From contig JARRNJ010000017.1 in the NCBI GenBank assembly GCA_037385045.1, positions 3,277 through 67,276 on the forward strand: a DNA stretch of 64,000 bases, written 5' to 3'. The notes beneath the pieces are model-generated. The model ran no database searches, was not told the origin of the DNA, and saw only the letters and a program-made list of their open reading frames with translations. Below, one piece after another: positions 1 through 8,125 of this stretch. Made by a program: the position numbers and the translations under genes. Position 1 is the first letter of the stretch. Every line of letters starts with the position of its first letter. The stretch is from JARRNJ01 sp037385045 (GTDB lineage Bacteria; Pseudomonadota; Gammaproteobacteria; JASBUN01).

Positions 1-555
1 GGTGAGTCCCGCCACCAGGACCAGCTTCAGCTCATAGCCGTAGGCGAGGATCAAGCCGTAGGCCGCCCACGCCAGGAACGCGTTCTCACTGGGGGCAATG
101 TTGAAAATGTTGCCGAGCACGCTCAGGTTGAGCACGAAGCAGGCGAAGGCGACCAGCGCCGCCAGCGACGTGAAATACAGGCTCCTGCCTTCGCGCCGGG
201 CGATCCACTCCACGGCCACGGTCATCGACAGCGGTGCGGCAACCAGGATGGAGACCTGGGCGGCGGCGTTGAGATAGCCCCAGAAGCGGTAAAAGAAGAA
301 AAAGACGGCGGCGGAAATCGACAGCGCACCGAGAAACGAGGCGATACGCATGCCCCACGACAGACGTTTCTGGCCGTGGCTGGTGTCGACGTCGAACTGG
401 CTGGAGATCGCCTGCAGGAGGTGCGCGTGATAGTCGTCGATGCGCGCCCGGGTTTCATCCGAGAGCACGAGCACGTCTTCATCGCGCAGCGTGTTCAACT
501 CTTCCTGGAACGCGCGGATCCGGTCGGCGCGCCGCTGTGCCAGTTCCTTGTCCAT
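1..555 (-). CDS. Hypothetical multi-pass membrane protein, 3' end outside the window
   Basis: The reading frame is open from an ATG at 553-555 to the window edge (185 codons), so only the N-terminal part is present. The first 65 or so residues are soluble, charged and helical, with many Glu, Asp and Arg. They are followed by at least four hydrophobic segments, beginning with a Phe-rich stretch (FFFFYRFWGY) near residue 85. This soluble head plus membrane body recalls DUF2157-like proteins, but I do not recognise the family with confidence. The next gene on the minus strand lies upstream and ends about 165 bases away, so an operon is possible but not shown. Confidence 0.6.
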   Translation of the reverse strand, partial: MDKELAQRRADRIRAFQEELNTLRDEDVLVLSDETRARIDDYHAHLLQAISSQFDVDTSHGQKRLSWGMRIASFLGALSISAAVFFFFYRFWGYLNAAAQVSILVAAPLSMTVAVEWIARREGRSLYFTSLAALVAFACFVLNLSVLGNIFNIAPSENAFLAWAAYGLILAYGYELKLVLVAGLT

Positions 556-720
556 GCCGGGCCTCCTGCAAGTGCTGGGCACAGTATAGCGGCTTCCAGG
601 TGGTTTCGGCGCGGGAGAAAGCCGACATGGTGGCGCTGCCGGCCGTCAATGGGGCCGTCCGTCCCGTGCGGCGCAACACCTGTTTCCGGCGTGGGCAGAC
701 GAGCGGGGAATGGGCGCATG

Positions 721-1494
721 CTACCGGCACGCCGGTGGTGCCGGTATATCGGGCATGCCTCCGAACAGGCTCCAGTGTCGAGTTACTTCGATGGGAAACG
801 TATACCGCTCAGGACGCGCCTGCAGGTTTGCGCGTCCGATACTGAATGCGTTGGTCAGCGGTTCGCAATGGATAGTGAGCTGTATGCTTCCCGGGTCGAT
901 TGCCACAAACCGGTGGTAGTGCAGGAAGCGGCCGCATTCCTGATTCCGGTCCACGCTTTCGCTTTGTCCCGCCAGCCGGTCCTGCCCCGGCGTTCCGCGG
1001 AAGACAATCGCATCACCTTGTACCGGCCAGCTCTTGCCGCTGCCACGGTCGAAGTAAGCGGACGTCTTCATCAGTTCATTGATGACGTCGAAGGCGTAGA
1101 TGGATCCAAGACTGTGCGCCACGACATAGCACGGTTGGCCGAGCTCGTAGGTTTCGAAAATGGGCTTTCGCAGCCCGGCGCGAATGGTGTTTGCCGTGCT
1201 GTCGTCGGCCAGGGCGACGACCACGTCGCCGACCAGATCAAGCACCGCGCCGGCTACGGCGGCGTTCAAAGGTGTAGCGGCAATCAAACCGATGAGACGT
1301 TTGAATTTCGCCAACGCCCGGTCGTTGATGTTCTCATAACGGCAGAGGTCGACTTCGTACTGCAGGGGCAGTCCGCCCAGACGTGCCTCGATCCGGGCGG
1401 CGACCAGGCGGTCCTGGTCAAGGTCGACGTCGGTGCCGGACTGGACACCATGAACCACCAGCACCTTGCGCGGTTTGCCCGGGTCGACTGGCAT
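721..1494 (-). CDS. Alpha/beta-hydrolase-fold protein
   Basis: The 257-residue protein has an N-terminal strand and oxyanion-type loop (VLVVHGVQSGTD, residues 11-22) and a nucleophile elbow AHSLGS with Ser128, typical of serine lipases and esterases of the alpha/beta-hydrolase fold. No signal peptide or membrane segment is visible, so it is probably cytoplasmic. The ATG at 1492-1494 is chosen because AGGGAGGG lies just upstream; the frame stays open further 5' but without a better ribosome site. The substrate cannot be told. A similar Gly-Val-Gln loop with a late AHSLGS is seen in lipase-like proteins of unknown role. It stands alone between the cut membrane protein and the divergent chemoreceptor gene. 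Confidence 0.65.
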   Translation of the reverse strand: MPVDPGKPRKVLVVHGVQSGTDVDLDQDRLVAARIEARLGGLPLQYEVDLCRYENINDRALAKFKRLIGLIAATPLNAAVAGAVLDLVGDVVVALADDSTANTIRAGLRKPIFETYELGQPCYVVAHSLGSIYAFDVINELMKTSAYFDRGSGKSWPVQGDAIVFRGTPGQDRLAGQSESVDRNQECGRFLHYHRFVAIDPGSIQLTIHCEPLTNAFSIGRANLQARPERYTFPIEVTRHWSLFGGMPDIPAPPACR

Positions 1495-1560
1495 ATCGTG
1501 CCCTCCCTGGTATCGGCGATTGCAGAACCTCTGCGCCACATACTGAATCCGTAGGCGCAT

Positions 1561-1946
1561 TGTGGGTATTCAACCATGGTCGAGGAAAGTGCAAACCGGG
1601 CGTCCGGTCCAGCCGACAACGTGACTCGCCCGCGTTCGAATCCGGCGCGGCCGTGAAGACCCCGCCGTGCCGTTCTGATCAAACGAAACTAGGGAAACTA
1701 CGGAAACTACGGACTGCATTTCCGGGGCAAAGGCCGCCCGTTCCGAGTGCCAAGGCCATTCACTCGTTCTTCGGGCTCACAGCTGATTTCATCGGTGCGC
1801 AGCGCGCGGCCAGGGGCCCTCCGTTGGTTCGCCGGGCAACGGTTGGCGGATGGAAAATCAGCGGACGTTAAAGTATTTTGCGCAGCCGCCGAATGAACTG
1901 CGTTGAAGGGGGTGACACCCCATCGAAGCAATGAGGAGAAAAGGCT
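1561..1946. other. Intergenic region between divergent hydrolase and chemoreceptor genes
   Basis: About 385 bases without a convincing gene. It holds a short tandem of GGAAACTAC near 1692-1711 and AT-richer sequence around 1865-1885 that could carry promoter elements for the chemoreceptor gene. I cannot assign a sigma-70 or sigma-28 promoter with confidence. Confidence 0.4.
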
Positions 1947-3200
1947 GTGCGGTCGAAACTCATGATCCCCGCCGAAACGCGAGCCCTGGCGCTTGCGCCG
2001 CTGGTCGCGACTACGGTGTTGGGCGTGCTGTTGTTTGCCGTTCACAGTCTGCTGCCATCCGGTTCAGAGGGTGGCCTGGTGATGTTTGTCGTCGCCGTCG
2101 TTCTGATCCCGGTTATCAGCTATTTCATCGGCCAGCGTCTGCTGGCCCGAATCCTCGGGTCCAACCTCGGCGCGATTGCGGCCTACGCCAAGTCAGCGGT
2201 GGCCGGCGAGCGTCACGACGCACCCGAGGTGAGCAGTGCTGGATCCATCGCCGGTTCGCTCGCGTCCCTGGCGGCCCAGGTCGAAAAAATGTCGACCAGC
2301 ATCAAGGCGCACGTTGAAAGGATCAACTCCGAGGTCGAACAGCTTTCCGCCGGCAGCAACGAGATCCTGTTCACCACGCAGATGCAGGCGGCGGCCGCGA
2401 ACGAAACGAAGCAGGTGATGAACGACATGTCGGAGCGTATCCAGGCCGTTTCCAGCCTGGCGCGTGACACCGAAGCGATCTCGAACAAAGCCACCAGTCT
2501 GTCCGCCGATGGCGAATCCGTGGTGCAGGATGCCGTCCGCGTCATGGAGCAGATATCCAGCGCCATGACGCTGGCCGCCGAGCAAATCAACGCCCTGACC
2601 AATCATGCGCACGATATCGACAAGGTCGCTATCGTCATCCGCGACATCGCCGACCAGACCAACCTGCTGGCATTGAATGCCGCCATCGAAGCGGCGCGCG
2701 CGGGCGAGCAGGGGCGCGGCTTCGCCGTGGTAGCGGACGAGGTGAAGAAGCTGGCCGTGCGCACCGCGCAATCGACACAGGAAATCACCAGCACTATCCA
2801 GGTTATGCAGAATCAGACCATGGAGGCGGTGGATGGCATTGGCCACGCGATGCCCTTGATGCAGCAGGGCGTGGAGAAGGCAGGCCGTGCCTCAGAGGTA
2901 TTGAGAGACATTCGCCAGGAGTCTCAGAACACGCTGGACAAGATCAGCCAGCTGGCCGGCGAAATGGATGAGCAGTCGCAGATGGTGTCCAACGTCGTGG
3001 ACAGCGTGGGCCAGATTCTGGATATGTCGTCGAGCACCGACAAGGTGGCCGAACGCACACTCCAGACTTCGGTCACCCTGTCGAACACCGCCATGGAGCT
3101 GCTGAACGATACACGGGTGGCGGAAGAGCAAACAGAAGACGAAAACGACACCGCAGACGGTACACCGGACGAACGGGCCGAGCCCGCGAAGACGAATTGA
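1947..3200 (+). CDS. Methyl-accepting chemotaxis protein without a periplasmic sensor domain
   Basis: The 417-residue protein begins with two closely spaced membrane segments (about residues 11-34 and 43-62) joined by only a short loop (LPSGSEGG), so there is no room for a periplasmic ligand-binding domain. The rest is a long helical signalling domain with the highly conserved hairpin tip (DQTNLLALNAAIEAARAGEQ) near residues 235-255, where CheA and CheW bind. The C-terminus is acidic and has no NWETF-type CheR/CheB docking peptide. The GTG at 1947 is preferred because AGGAG lies 9 bases upstream; an ATG at 1962 is the alternative. A bacteriohemerythrin gene follows after 25 bases, which suggests oxygen or redox input through a separate protein. 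Confidence 0.9.
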   Translation: MRSKLMIPAETRALALAPLVATTVLGVLLFAVHSLLPSGSEGGLVMFVVAVVLIPVISYFIGQRLLARILGSNLGAIAAYAKSAVAGERHDAPEVSSAGSIAGSLASLAAQVEKMSTSIKAHVERINSEVEQLSAGSNEILFTTQMQAAAANETKQVMNDMSERIQAVSSLARDTEAISNKATSLSADGESVVQDAVRVMEQISSAMTLAAEQINALTNHAHDIDKVAIVIRDIADQTNLLALNAAIEAARAGEQGRGFAVVADEVKKLAVRTAQSTQEITSTIQVMQNQTMEAVDGIGHAMPLMQQGVEKAGRASEVLRDIRQESQNTLDKISQLAGEMDEQSQMVSNVVDSVGQILDMSSSTDKVAERTLQTSVTLSNTAMELLNDTRVAEEQTEDENDTADGTPDERAEPAKTN

Positions 3201-3225
3201 CACATTCGGAAGATAGGAGACTGCA

Positions 3226-3633
3226 ATGCCCTTAATCACATGGTCCAATATGCTGTCCACCGGGATCGGCGAACAGGACAACCAGCACAAGAAACTCATC
3301 GACCTCATCAACGAACTCAACGATGCAATGCAGGCCGGCAAGAGCGCGGGCGTCCTGGGTAAAGTGCTCTCGGAGCTGGTCAACTATACTGTGTTCCACT
3401 TCGGCTACGAAGAGAAGCTGATGGGAGAGCACAAGTATTCAGACACCCCGGCGCACAAGGCCGAGCATATCAAGTTCGTCCAGACCGTCGGCGAGTTCAA
3501 AAAGAAGTTCGACGCCGGGAACGCGGTGGTGTCGGTCGAGATCATGAACTTTCTGCGCAACTGGCTCACCGGCCACATCATGAAGACCGACAAGAAGATG
3601 GGGCAGGAGCTGGTTAAAGCCGGCGTAAAATGA
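3226..3633 (+). CDS. Bacteriohemerythrin
   Basis: The 135-residue protein is a single four-helix-bundle hemerythrin domain that binds O2 at a non-haem di-iron centre. The expected ligands are all present: His21, His58 and Glu62 in the HxxxE motif, His77 and His81 in HxxxH, and His117 and Asp122 in HxxxxD. The length equals that of stand-alone bacterial hemerythrins. It follows the chemoreceptor gene by 25 bases with a ribosome site (ATAGGAG) in the gap and is very probably co-transcribed with it. Possible roles are oxygen delivery, storage, or oxygen sensing for the adjacent receptor; the last is an inference from position. Confidence 0.93.
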   Translation: MPLITWSNMLSTGIGEQDNQHKKLIDLINELNDAMQAGKSAGVLGKVLSELVNYTVFHFGYEEKLMGEHKYSDTPAHKAEHIKFVQTVGEFKKKFDAGNAVVSVEIMNFLRNWLTGHIMKTDKKMGQELVKAGVK

Positions 3634-3670
3634 CAGGCTGAACCTGACGGGTTTGTCACCCCGGTCCGCT

Positions 3671-3704
3671 GCGCCGGTGCGGCGCGGCCAAACCGCACCG
3701 GCGC
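3671..3704 (+). terminator. Strong hairpin after the bacteriohemerythrin gene
   Basis: A perfect 12-bp stem (GCGCCGGTGCGG at 3671-3682 with its complement at 3693-3704) encloses a 10-base loop, 38 bases after the stop codon. There is no run of T after it, so it is either a Rho-assisted terminator or an mRNA 3'-end protecting hairpin. Confidence 0.55.
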
Positions 3705-4017
3705 GCGAAAAGTATCACTGCCCCGCGGTTTCGTGTCGCACTGCGCGCGACGAGGGCAGACACCCCGCGCGGCGGTGACTTCTTCGCGCGCCGGAACACC
3801 CTCATCGTCCGTTTTGCTCCCGTTCCTACGCTCGCTCCAAGGCAACCTGGGGCATCCCGCGGCACCGTGCCAGGGCTTTCCGCCCCAGGCCGCCGTCCTT
3901 GTCTGCGCGGTGAACTGCAGTGGTATCGACGTCGTCGTTGATGCAGATCATTTCGCCGTTGTCACCGGGCTCATAATCTGTAAATCCGCTGTCGTTCCTT
4001 TTACCGAGGAGAACGTT
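3705..4017. other. Intergenic region before the cytochrome c gene
   Basis: Roughly 310 bases downstream of the hairpin hold no recognisable gene. The last 60 bases are AT-richer (around 3970-4000, including CATAATCTGTAAAT) and probably carry the promoter of the cytochrome gene, but I cannot place a convincing -35 element. Confidence 0.35.
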
Positions 4018-4488
4018 ATGCGCCACCGTCCGAGCCCCCTCATCGGCGTCGTGATCGTCGCCGGTTTTGTGCCCGTCGCCGGGGCCCAAACTCCTGCCGT
4101 ACCGCAGCCTCCCCCCGACCACCGCCAACTGGTGGAAATGCCGCCCCAAACCCGCGCATTCATCCGCCAGGATATGCTGGATCATCTCACGGCAATCAAC
4201 CAGATCGTCGCCGATCTGGGGAAAAACGACCTGAAGTCGGCTGCCGATGTTGCCGAACAGCAACTGGGCGTCTCTACCATGGGCAAATACCGAGGCAGCC
4301 CGTACGCGCCGGGCCGTTTCATGCCGGCGGGCATGCGCAATATGGGCTCGACCATGCACAAGGCCGCCAGCGATTTCGCCAAGGTCGCCCGCGAGGGGGA
4401 CGCGAAGCAGGCATACGTGGCGCTGGAGAAGGTCACCAGCAGCTGTATTGGTTGTCACTTCAGCTTCCGCACCAAGGCCCAGCAGTAG
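4018..4488 (+). CDS. Periplasmic monohaem cytochrome c, c556/c'-like
   Basis: The 156-residue protein has a cleavable Sec signal peptide (hydrophobic core about residues 8-21, likely cut after AGA-Q) and a single haem-attachment motif CIGCH at residues 143-147, close to the C-terminus. A C-terminal CxxCH on a helical protein is characteristic of the cytochrome c'/c556 four-helix class, not of class I cytochromes. A Met-rich segment (PGRFMPAGMRNMGSTM, about 98-113) may supply other contacts. The ATG at 4018 has GAGGAG about 8 bases upstream. It stands alone, convergent with the TonB operon. A role as small electron carrier or gas-binding haem protein is inferred. Confidence 0.75.
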   Translation: MRHRPSPLIGVVIVAGFVPVAGAQTPAVPQPPPDHRQLVEMPPQTRAFIRQDMLDHLTAINQIVADLGKNDLKSAADVAEQQLGVSTMGKYRGSPYAPGRFMPAGMRNMGSTMHKAASDFAKVAREGDAKQAYVALEKVTSSCIGCHFSFRTKAQQ

Positions 4489-4647
4489 GTCCAGACCTGG
4501 CCGGCGCCGGTCGACGGCTTTGCGGGCCCGATCACGTGGGCGTCGCGGGCGGGGGCGGGCCCCGGTTGGCGCCATTGCGGGACAACACGTCGTGGCGGCG
4601 CGGCCGCTCTCCAGGAGGGCGCGTGCCGCCGCCCCCTCCGCACCCGC

Positions 4648-5358
4648 TCAACGAAGCGCGAATACCATGTCGAAGGAAACCGGCATCGGCAGGCTGATCC
4701 CGGGTGGTGGCGGGGGCAGTGGCACGGCGTCGCGTACCGCCTTTGCGGCTTCCTTGCGCAACAGGTGCCGGGCCCCGGTCGCCTGCAGCTGCGCCACGTT
4801 TCCTCCGTCCAGCAGGCGAAAAGCCACATGGACCCGCCCTTCGATGCCGCGCCGCCGTGCCGCGCGGGGATAGCGCTTGTGGGCCTCGATGTGGGCCAGC
4901 AGCCGGACCAGGTAGGCTTGGCGCGCTTTCTGCACCAGCTGCGGGTCCTGCTTGGGGGCGGCGCCGGCTGCCGGCCCCGGCGGCGCGGCGGCGGGGCTCA
5001 GTTGCGGTGCCGAGGCTGCGTTCGGTTGTGGCGGAGGCGCCGGTTCGGGTGTGGGCTGCGGTGCCGGGGACGGCTTCGGCTTGGCCGGGCGCGCCGGCCG
5101 CGGCTTCAGTTCGGGCCGGGGCCCGGGCGGCGGGGGTTTTCCCGTGGGGTTCGGCTTGGAGACCGTTTGCGGTGCGGGCGTGCTCTTCGGTTGCGGGGTG
5201 CTGACCGGGAGGAAACTGAGACGGGTCACCGACGGCCGTGGCCGCGCGGGCGGTGCGTCGGCGCCGAAACGGCTGCCGGTGTGAACGAACAAAGCCAGAT
5301 GCAGCAGCAGTGAGCCGCCGCCGGCCAGCGCCCAGATGGCCGCGTCGCGCCGGTTCAT
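4648..5358 (-). CDS. tonB: TonB energy transducer
   Basis: The 236-residue protein has one N-terminal membrane anchor (about residues 8-26), a long Pro-, Ala- and Lys-rich periplasmic linker (residues 37-135), and a C-terminal TonB domain with the signature YPRAARRRGIEGRVHVAF around residues 163-180. It would span the periplasm and pass energy from the ExbB-ExbD proton channel to an outer-membrane receptor. Its ATG overlaps the exbD stop (ATGA), and it is the last gene of a seven-gene minus-strand operon that begins with a TonB-dependent receptor. It is therefore likely to be a dedicated TonB for that receptor. Confidence 0.9.
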   Translation of the reverse strand: MNRRDAAIWALAGGGSLLLHLALFVHTGSRFGADAPPARPRPSVTRLSFLPVSTPQPKSTPAPQTVSKPNPTGKPPPPGPRPELKPRPARPAKPKPSPAPQPTPEPAPPPQPNAASAPQLSPAAAPPGPAAGAAPKQDPQLVQKARQAYLVRLLAHIEAHKRYPRAARRRGIEGRVHVAFRLLDGGNVAQLQATGARHLLRKEAAKAVRDAVPLPPPPPGISLPMPVSFDMVFALR

Positions 5359-5756
5359 TTGTGCTCGGTGACCAGATCGATACCCGACGCCCCGGCCTTG
5401 CGCGCCGCGTCCAGCACCGCAACGGCGCCGCCCAGGCTTGCCGCGCGATCGCCGCGGATGCGCACCACCTTGTCCTTGCGCGCGGCGAGTTCAGTGCGCA
5501 GTGCAGGCTCCAGCGATTCGAGGGTGACAATCCGGTCGTGCATCAGCACCCGCCCCCGGGCGTCGAGGATCAGTTCCAGCCGCGCGTCGGCTTCCACCGC
5601 TTCGCCCGACTCCGCTGTCGGAAGGTCAACGTTGATTGCCTCCTCGCGCACGAAGTGCGAGGTGAGCATGAAGAACACCAGCAGCAGGAACACCACGTCG
5701 ATCAGCGGCGTCAGGTTCGGAGTGCCGCGGCCGCGACGGCGGCCCTCAAAATGCAT
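5355..5756 (-). CDS. exbD: ExbD/TolR-family proton-channel subunit
   Basis: The 133-residue protein carries the hallmark N-terminal sequence NLTPLIDVVFLLLVFFM, in which the membrane Asp of IDVVF is the proton-carrying residue, followed by a periplasmic domain of the ExbD/TolR type. Length is normal for the family. The gene overlaps the end of exbB by 11 bases and its stop overlaps the tonB start, so translation is probably coupled. With ExbB it would form the proton-motive-force-driven motor for TonB. Confidence 0.93.
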   Translation of the reverse strand: MHFEGRRRGRGTPNLTPLIDVVFLLLVFFMLTSHFVREEAINVDLPTAESGEAVEADARLELILDARGRVLMHDRIVTLESLEPALRTELAARKDKVVRIRGDRAASLGGAVAVLDAARKAGASGIDLVTEHK

Positions 5757-6420
5757 GTCCTTCCCCTGCGCGACGGTGCGTCACCGTCGACCCGTCGTCT
5801 TCCCGCGGTGGCGCTTCCTCGTCGTGGGGGAGCAGTTCCAGCGCCACCGAGGCGTAGGTGCGCATCGCCTGGGCGCGGCGATCGGCGACGCCCTCGAGGA
5901 AGTGGAGCGTCAACAGGACGGGAATCGAGACGGCCAGCCCGACGCCGGTGGTGATCATTGCCTCCCAGATACCACCCGCCAGGGCCTGGGCGTCGACCCG
6001 GCCGCCGGCCTGTTCGATGACCATAAAGGCTTTGATCATACCTATGATGGTGCCGAACAGGCCGAGCAGCGGTGCGGTGTTGCCGAGCACTTCGAGGGTG
6101 CGGAAGCCGCGTTCCATCGACTGCAGTTGCTGCGATCCGACGCGGGTGGCGACCCGGCCGAGGGCCCGGACATTCTGGGCCGCCGCTTCCACCAGGGCGC
6201 GCACCAGGGTTACCTCCGGGCCCTGCAGCGGCCCCAGCAACTCGCCGGCGGTGCCGGCGCGCAGCGCCCGGCGCAGCTGTGTCTCGAAGGCGCCGGGCGG
6301 TCGTGGCAGCAGCAGAAACCGCAGCAGCCGTTCGATGACGATCGCCAGCGCCACCACCGAGTACCCGGTCAGCACCCACACCACCGGTCCGCCTTTGTCG
6401 AAGATGTCGTATACCGTCAT
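5746..6420 (-). CDS. exbB: ExbB/TolQ-family proton-channel protein
   Basis: The 224-residue protein has the usual three membrane segments. The first is at residues 12-32 (VVWVLTGYSVVALAIVIERL), and the other two flank the conserved core that includes LGNTAPLLGLFGTIIGMI and AMITTGVGLAVSIP. The ATG at 6418-6420 overlaps the stop of the upstream gene (ATGA). It belongs to the MotA/TolQ/ExbB family, and partner ExbD and TonB genes follow directly, which favours ExbB over TolQ. It acts in the inner membrane as the pentameric scaffold of the TonB motor. Confidence 0.92.
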   Translation of the reverse strand: MTVYDIFDKGGPVVWVLTGYSVVALAIVIERLLRFLLLPRPPGAFETQLRRALRAGTAGELLGPLQGPEVTLVRALVEAAAQNVRALGRVATRVGSQQLQSMERGFRTLEVLGNTAPLLGLFGTIIGMIKAFMVIEQAGGRVDAQALAGGIWEAMITTGVGLAVSIPVLLTLHFLEGVADRRAQAMRTYASVALELLPHDEEAPPREDDGSTVTHRRAGEGHAF

Positions 6421-7097
6421 GGCCGAATCCAACCCATTGCCGTTGCGCCGCCCAAAACCATCAACCCCACGCCGGCGGCTCTTTCCACGACGCCGCCCCA
6501 CCGTTGCAGTGCGGCGCGCACCTGGAGGCCGAAGTGTGCCATCACCGCACCGAACACCAGGGCGGGCATGAGCACCGCCCCGACACCGAAGCCGAGGCCC
6601 AGCCACAGCCCGGACTGCCAGGCGGCGCTGGCGGCGGCCGCCACCAGGACCGTGGCGAGCGGCACACAGGGGTTGAGTCCCATCGAAGCGCCCATGGCGA
6701 ACAGACCCAGAGGCATCGCTGCCGGGCGGCGCGGGTAGATCGTGGCGGTGACCTCGCCGCCGCGCGGCTGCGCGGCGCAGCGCCGCGAGGCACCGGCCCG
6801 CCGCCACAGCAACACGCCGACGACGAGCGTCGCGCCGCCCAGCGCGATGGAGGCCGCGGCCGGGTCCAGCCAGGACGTCGCCGCGCGCCCGGCGGCGCCC
6901 GCCACGGCACCGAGTCCCGCGTAGGCGGCCAGCCGTCCGAGCGAGAAGGCCGCGATGGTTCGCCAGGCGCCGGGGTGGCTGCCGAGGAACACAGGTCCGA
7001 GGTAAGGCAGGCAAGTGACGTTGCACGGTCCGGCGCCGAACACGAGCCCCATCAACAGCGCGCTGGAGAAGGTGAGGGCGACGGGCTCCACGTTCAT
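6417..7097 (-). CDS. SafE/CcdA-like polytopic membrane protein with paired cysteine motifs
   Basis: The 226-residue protein has about six membrane segments. Two pseudo-symmetric motifs stand out: GPCNVTCLPYLGPV near residue 22 and GLNPCVPLATVL near residue 135. Pairs of membrane Cys-Pro motifs like these are typical of the DsbD/CcdA and TauE/SafE (UreH-like) superfamily, which moves electrons or small solutes across the inner membrane. Its ATG overlaps the polyferredoxin stop (ATGA) and its stop overlaps the exbB start. Between a polyferredoxin and a TonB motor, a role in redox transfer or metal movement is likely, but the substrate is unknown. Confidence 0.75.
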   Translation of the reverse strand: MNVEPVALTFSSALLMGLVFGAGPCNVTCLPYLGPVFLGSHPGAWRTIAAFSLGRLAAYAGLGAVAGAAGRAATSWLDPAAASIALGGATLVVGVLLWRRAGASRRCAAQPRGGEVTATIYPRRPAAMPLGLFAMGASMGLNPCVPLATVLVAAAASAAWQSGLWLGLGFGVGAVLMPALVFGAVMAHFGLQVRAALQRWGGVVERAAGVGLMVLGGATAMGWIRP

Positions 7098-8125
7098 GGC
7101 TCCTGTTGACGGCGCTGCCGCCACCAGGCGAGCAGGTTGGCCTGCTCCCAGCGCCCCTGTTTCTGTTTGCGCCGCTTGAAGTAGACGGGGTCCGAGGCGA
7201 ACAGGGGGAGCGTCGCGTACTGGAGCTTGAGCGCGTCCTTGTCGGGACAGAATTCGACGCAGCGCCCGCATAGCGTGCAGTCGGCAAACACCACATCGCT
7301 TTTTTGCATTTCGGTGTGAATTTCGCGGATGTCCATCGGACAGGCCTTGGCGCACAGTCCGCACTTTTCACAGCGCGGTTTTGCCCGCTTGACCAACCGC
7401 ACCAGTCCCAGCTTGCGAAAGACCGCATGCAGCGCCAGCATCGGGCAGATGCGGCAGAAGGGCTGGCGTACGAACAATCCGAAGGCGGTCATCAGGCCGA
7501 ACAGGAATACGGCAATGGTCGAAAGAATGAAATAGCCGGCGCTGGAGCCGTCCACCACCAGCTGCGAGGTATCGCCGCCGGCCAGGGTGGTGAGCAGACG
7601 GCTGGGACAGATGCTGCAGTAGGGGCTGCCCAGCGCGTGGGACGTGACGCCCAGCCCGGTAAGCAGCGGCAGGCCGAATACCAACGCCAGCAGTATCACC
7701 CACTTGAGCGGGCGCACCCGGTCAACCAGGGCCGCCGACAACGTTTCGTAGCGCCGCACTCCCAGCTTCTGGCCCGCCATGTGCAACACTTCCTGGAAGA
7801 ATCCGAGCGGACAGACCCAGCCGCAGAACGCCTTGCTCAGCAGCACGAACAGCAGCAGGAAGGTTGCCAGGGTGATCAGGCTGGGAAGGAAAGCCGCGAG
7901 GAGGCTGCCGCCGGCGGTGAGGACGCCGCCGGCGCGGTGATCCATCTGGTGCTGGAACGGGATCAGCGCGCAGTAGTCGGCGGTGTGTCCGTCGTAGGCG
8001 CACGCCAGGGCCGGCAGCGCCCCGGAAAGCTTGTCGGCGGCGTAGAAGCCGACCACCGTGGAGCCGTAGACCAGAAACATGAAGGCCGCCAATTGCACCA
8101 GCTTGCGCGTCACCGACAGGTTCAT
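7094..8125 (-). CDS. Membrane polyferredoxin of the NapH/NosR/CcoG type
   Basis: The 343-residue protein has about five membrane helices and several iron-sulfur or metal cysteine motifs: CGWVCP in a membrane-proximal loop, then two further CxxCP motifs (YCSICP and FCRICP). Two classical 4Fe-4S clusters follow (CEKCGLCAKACP and CTLCGRCVEFCP) in a C-terminal cytoplasmic domain. This arrangement is that of NapH, NosR, CcoG and the FtrD-type proteins that carry electrons across the inner membrane. No nap, nos or cco genes are nearby, so the partner is probably encoded in this TonB operon. The ATG at 8123-8125 overlaps the stop of the upstream gene. Confidence 0.85.
   Translation of the reverse strand: MNLSVTRKLVQLAAFMFLVYGSTVVGFYAADKLSGALPALACAYDGHTADYCALIPFQHQMDHRAGGVLTAGGSLLAAFLPSLITLATFLLLFVLLSKAFCGWVCPLGFFQEVLHMAGQKLGVRRYETLSAALVDRVRPLKWVILLALVFGLPLLTGLGVTSHALGSPYCSICPSRLLTTLAGGDTSQLVVDGSSAGYFILSTIAVFLFGLMTAFGLFVRQPFCRICPMLALHAVFRKLGLVRLVKRAKPRCEKCGLCAKACPMDIREIHTEMQKSDVVFADCTLCGRCVEFCPDKDALKLQYATLPLFASDPVYFKRRKQKQGRWEQANLLAWWRQRRQQEP

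Noticed and set aside
376..1554. A 392-codon plus-strand open frame
   Set aside because: It lies opposite the alpha/beta-hydrolase gene, has no family-like motifs and no ribosome site; it is a GC-rich shadow frame.
1692..1711. Tandem GGAAACTAC
   Set aside because: Two units only; no further structure.
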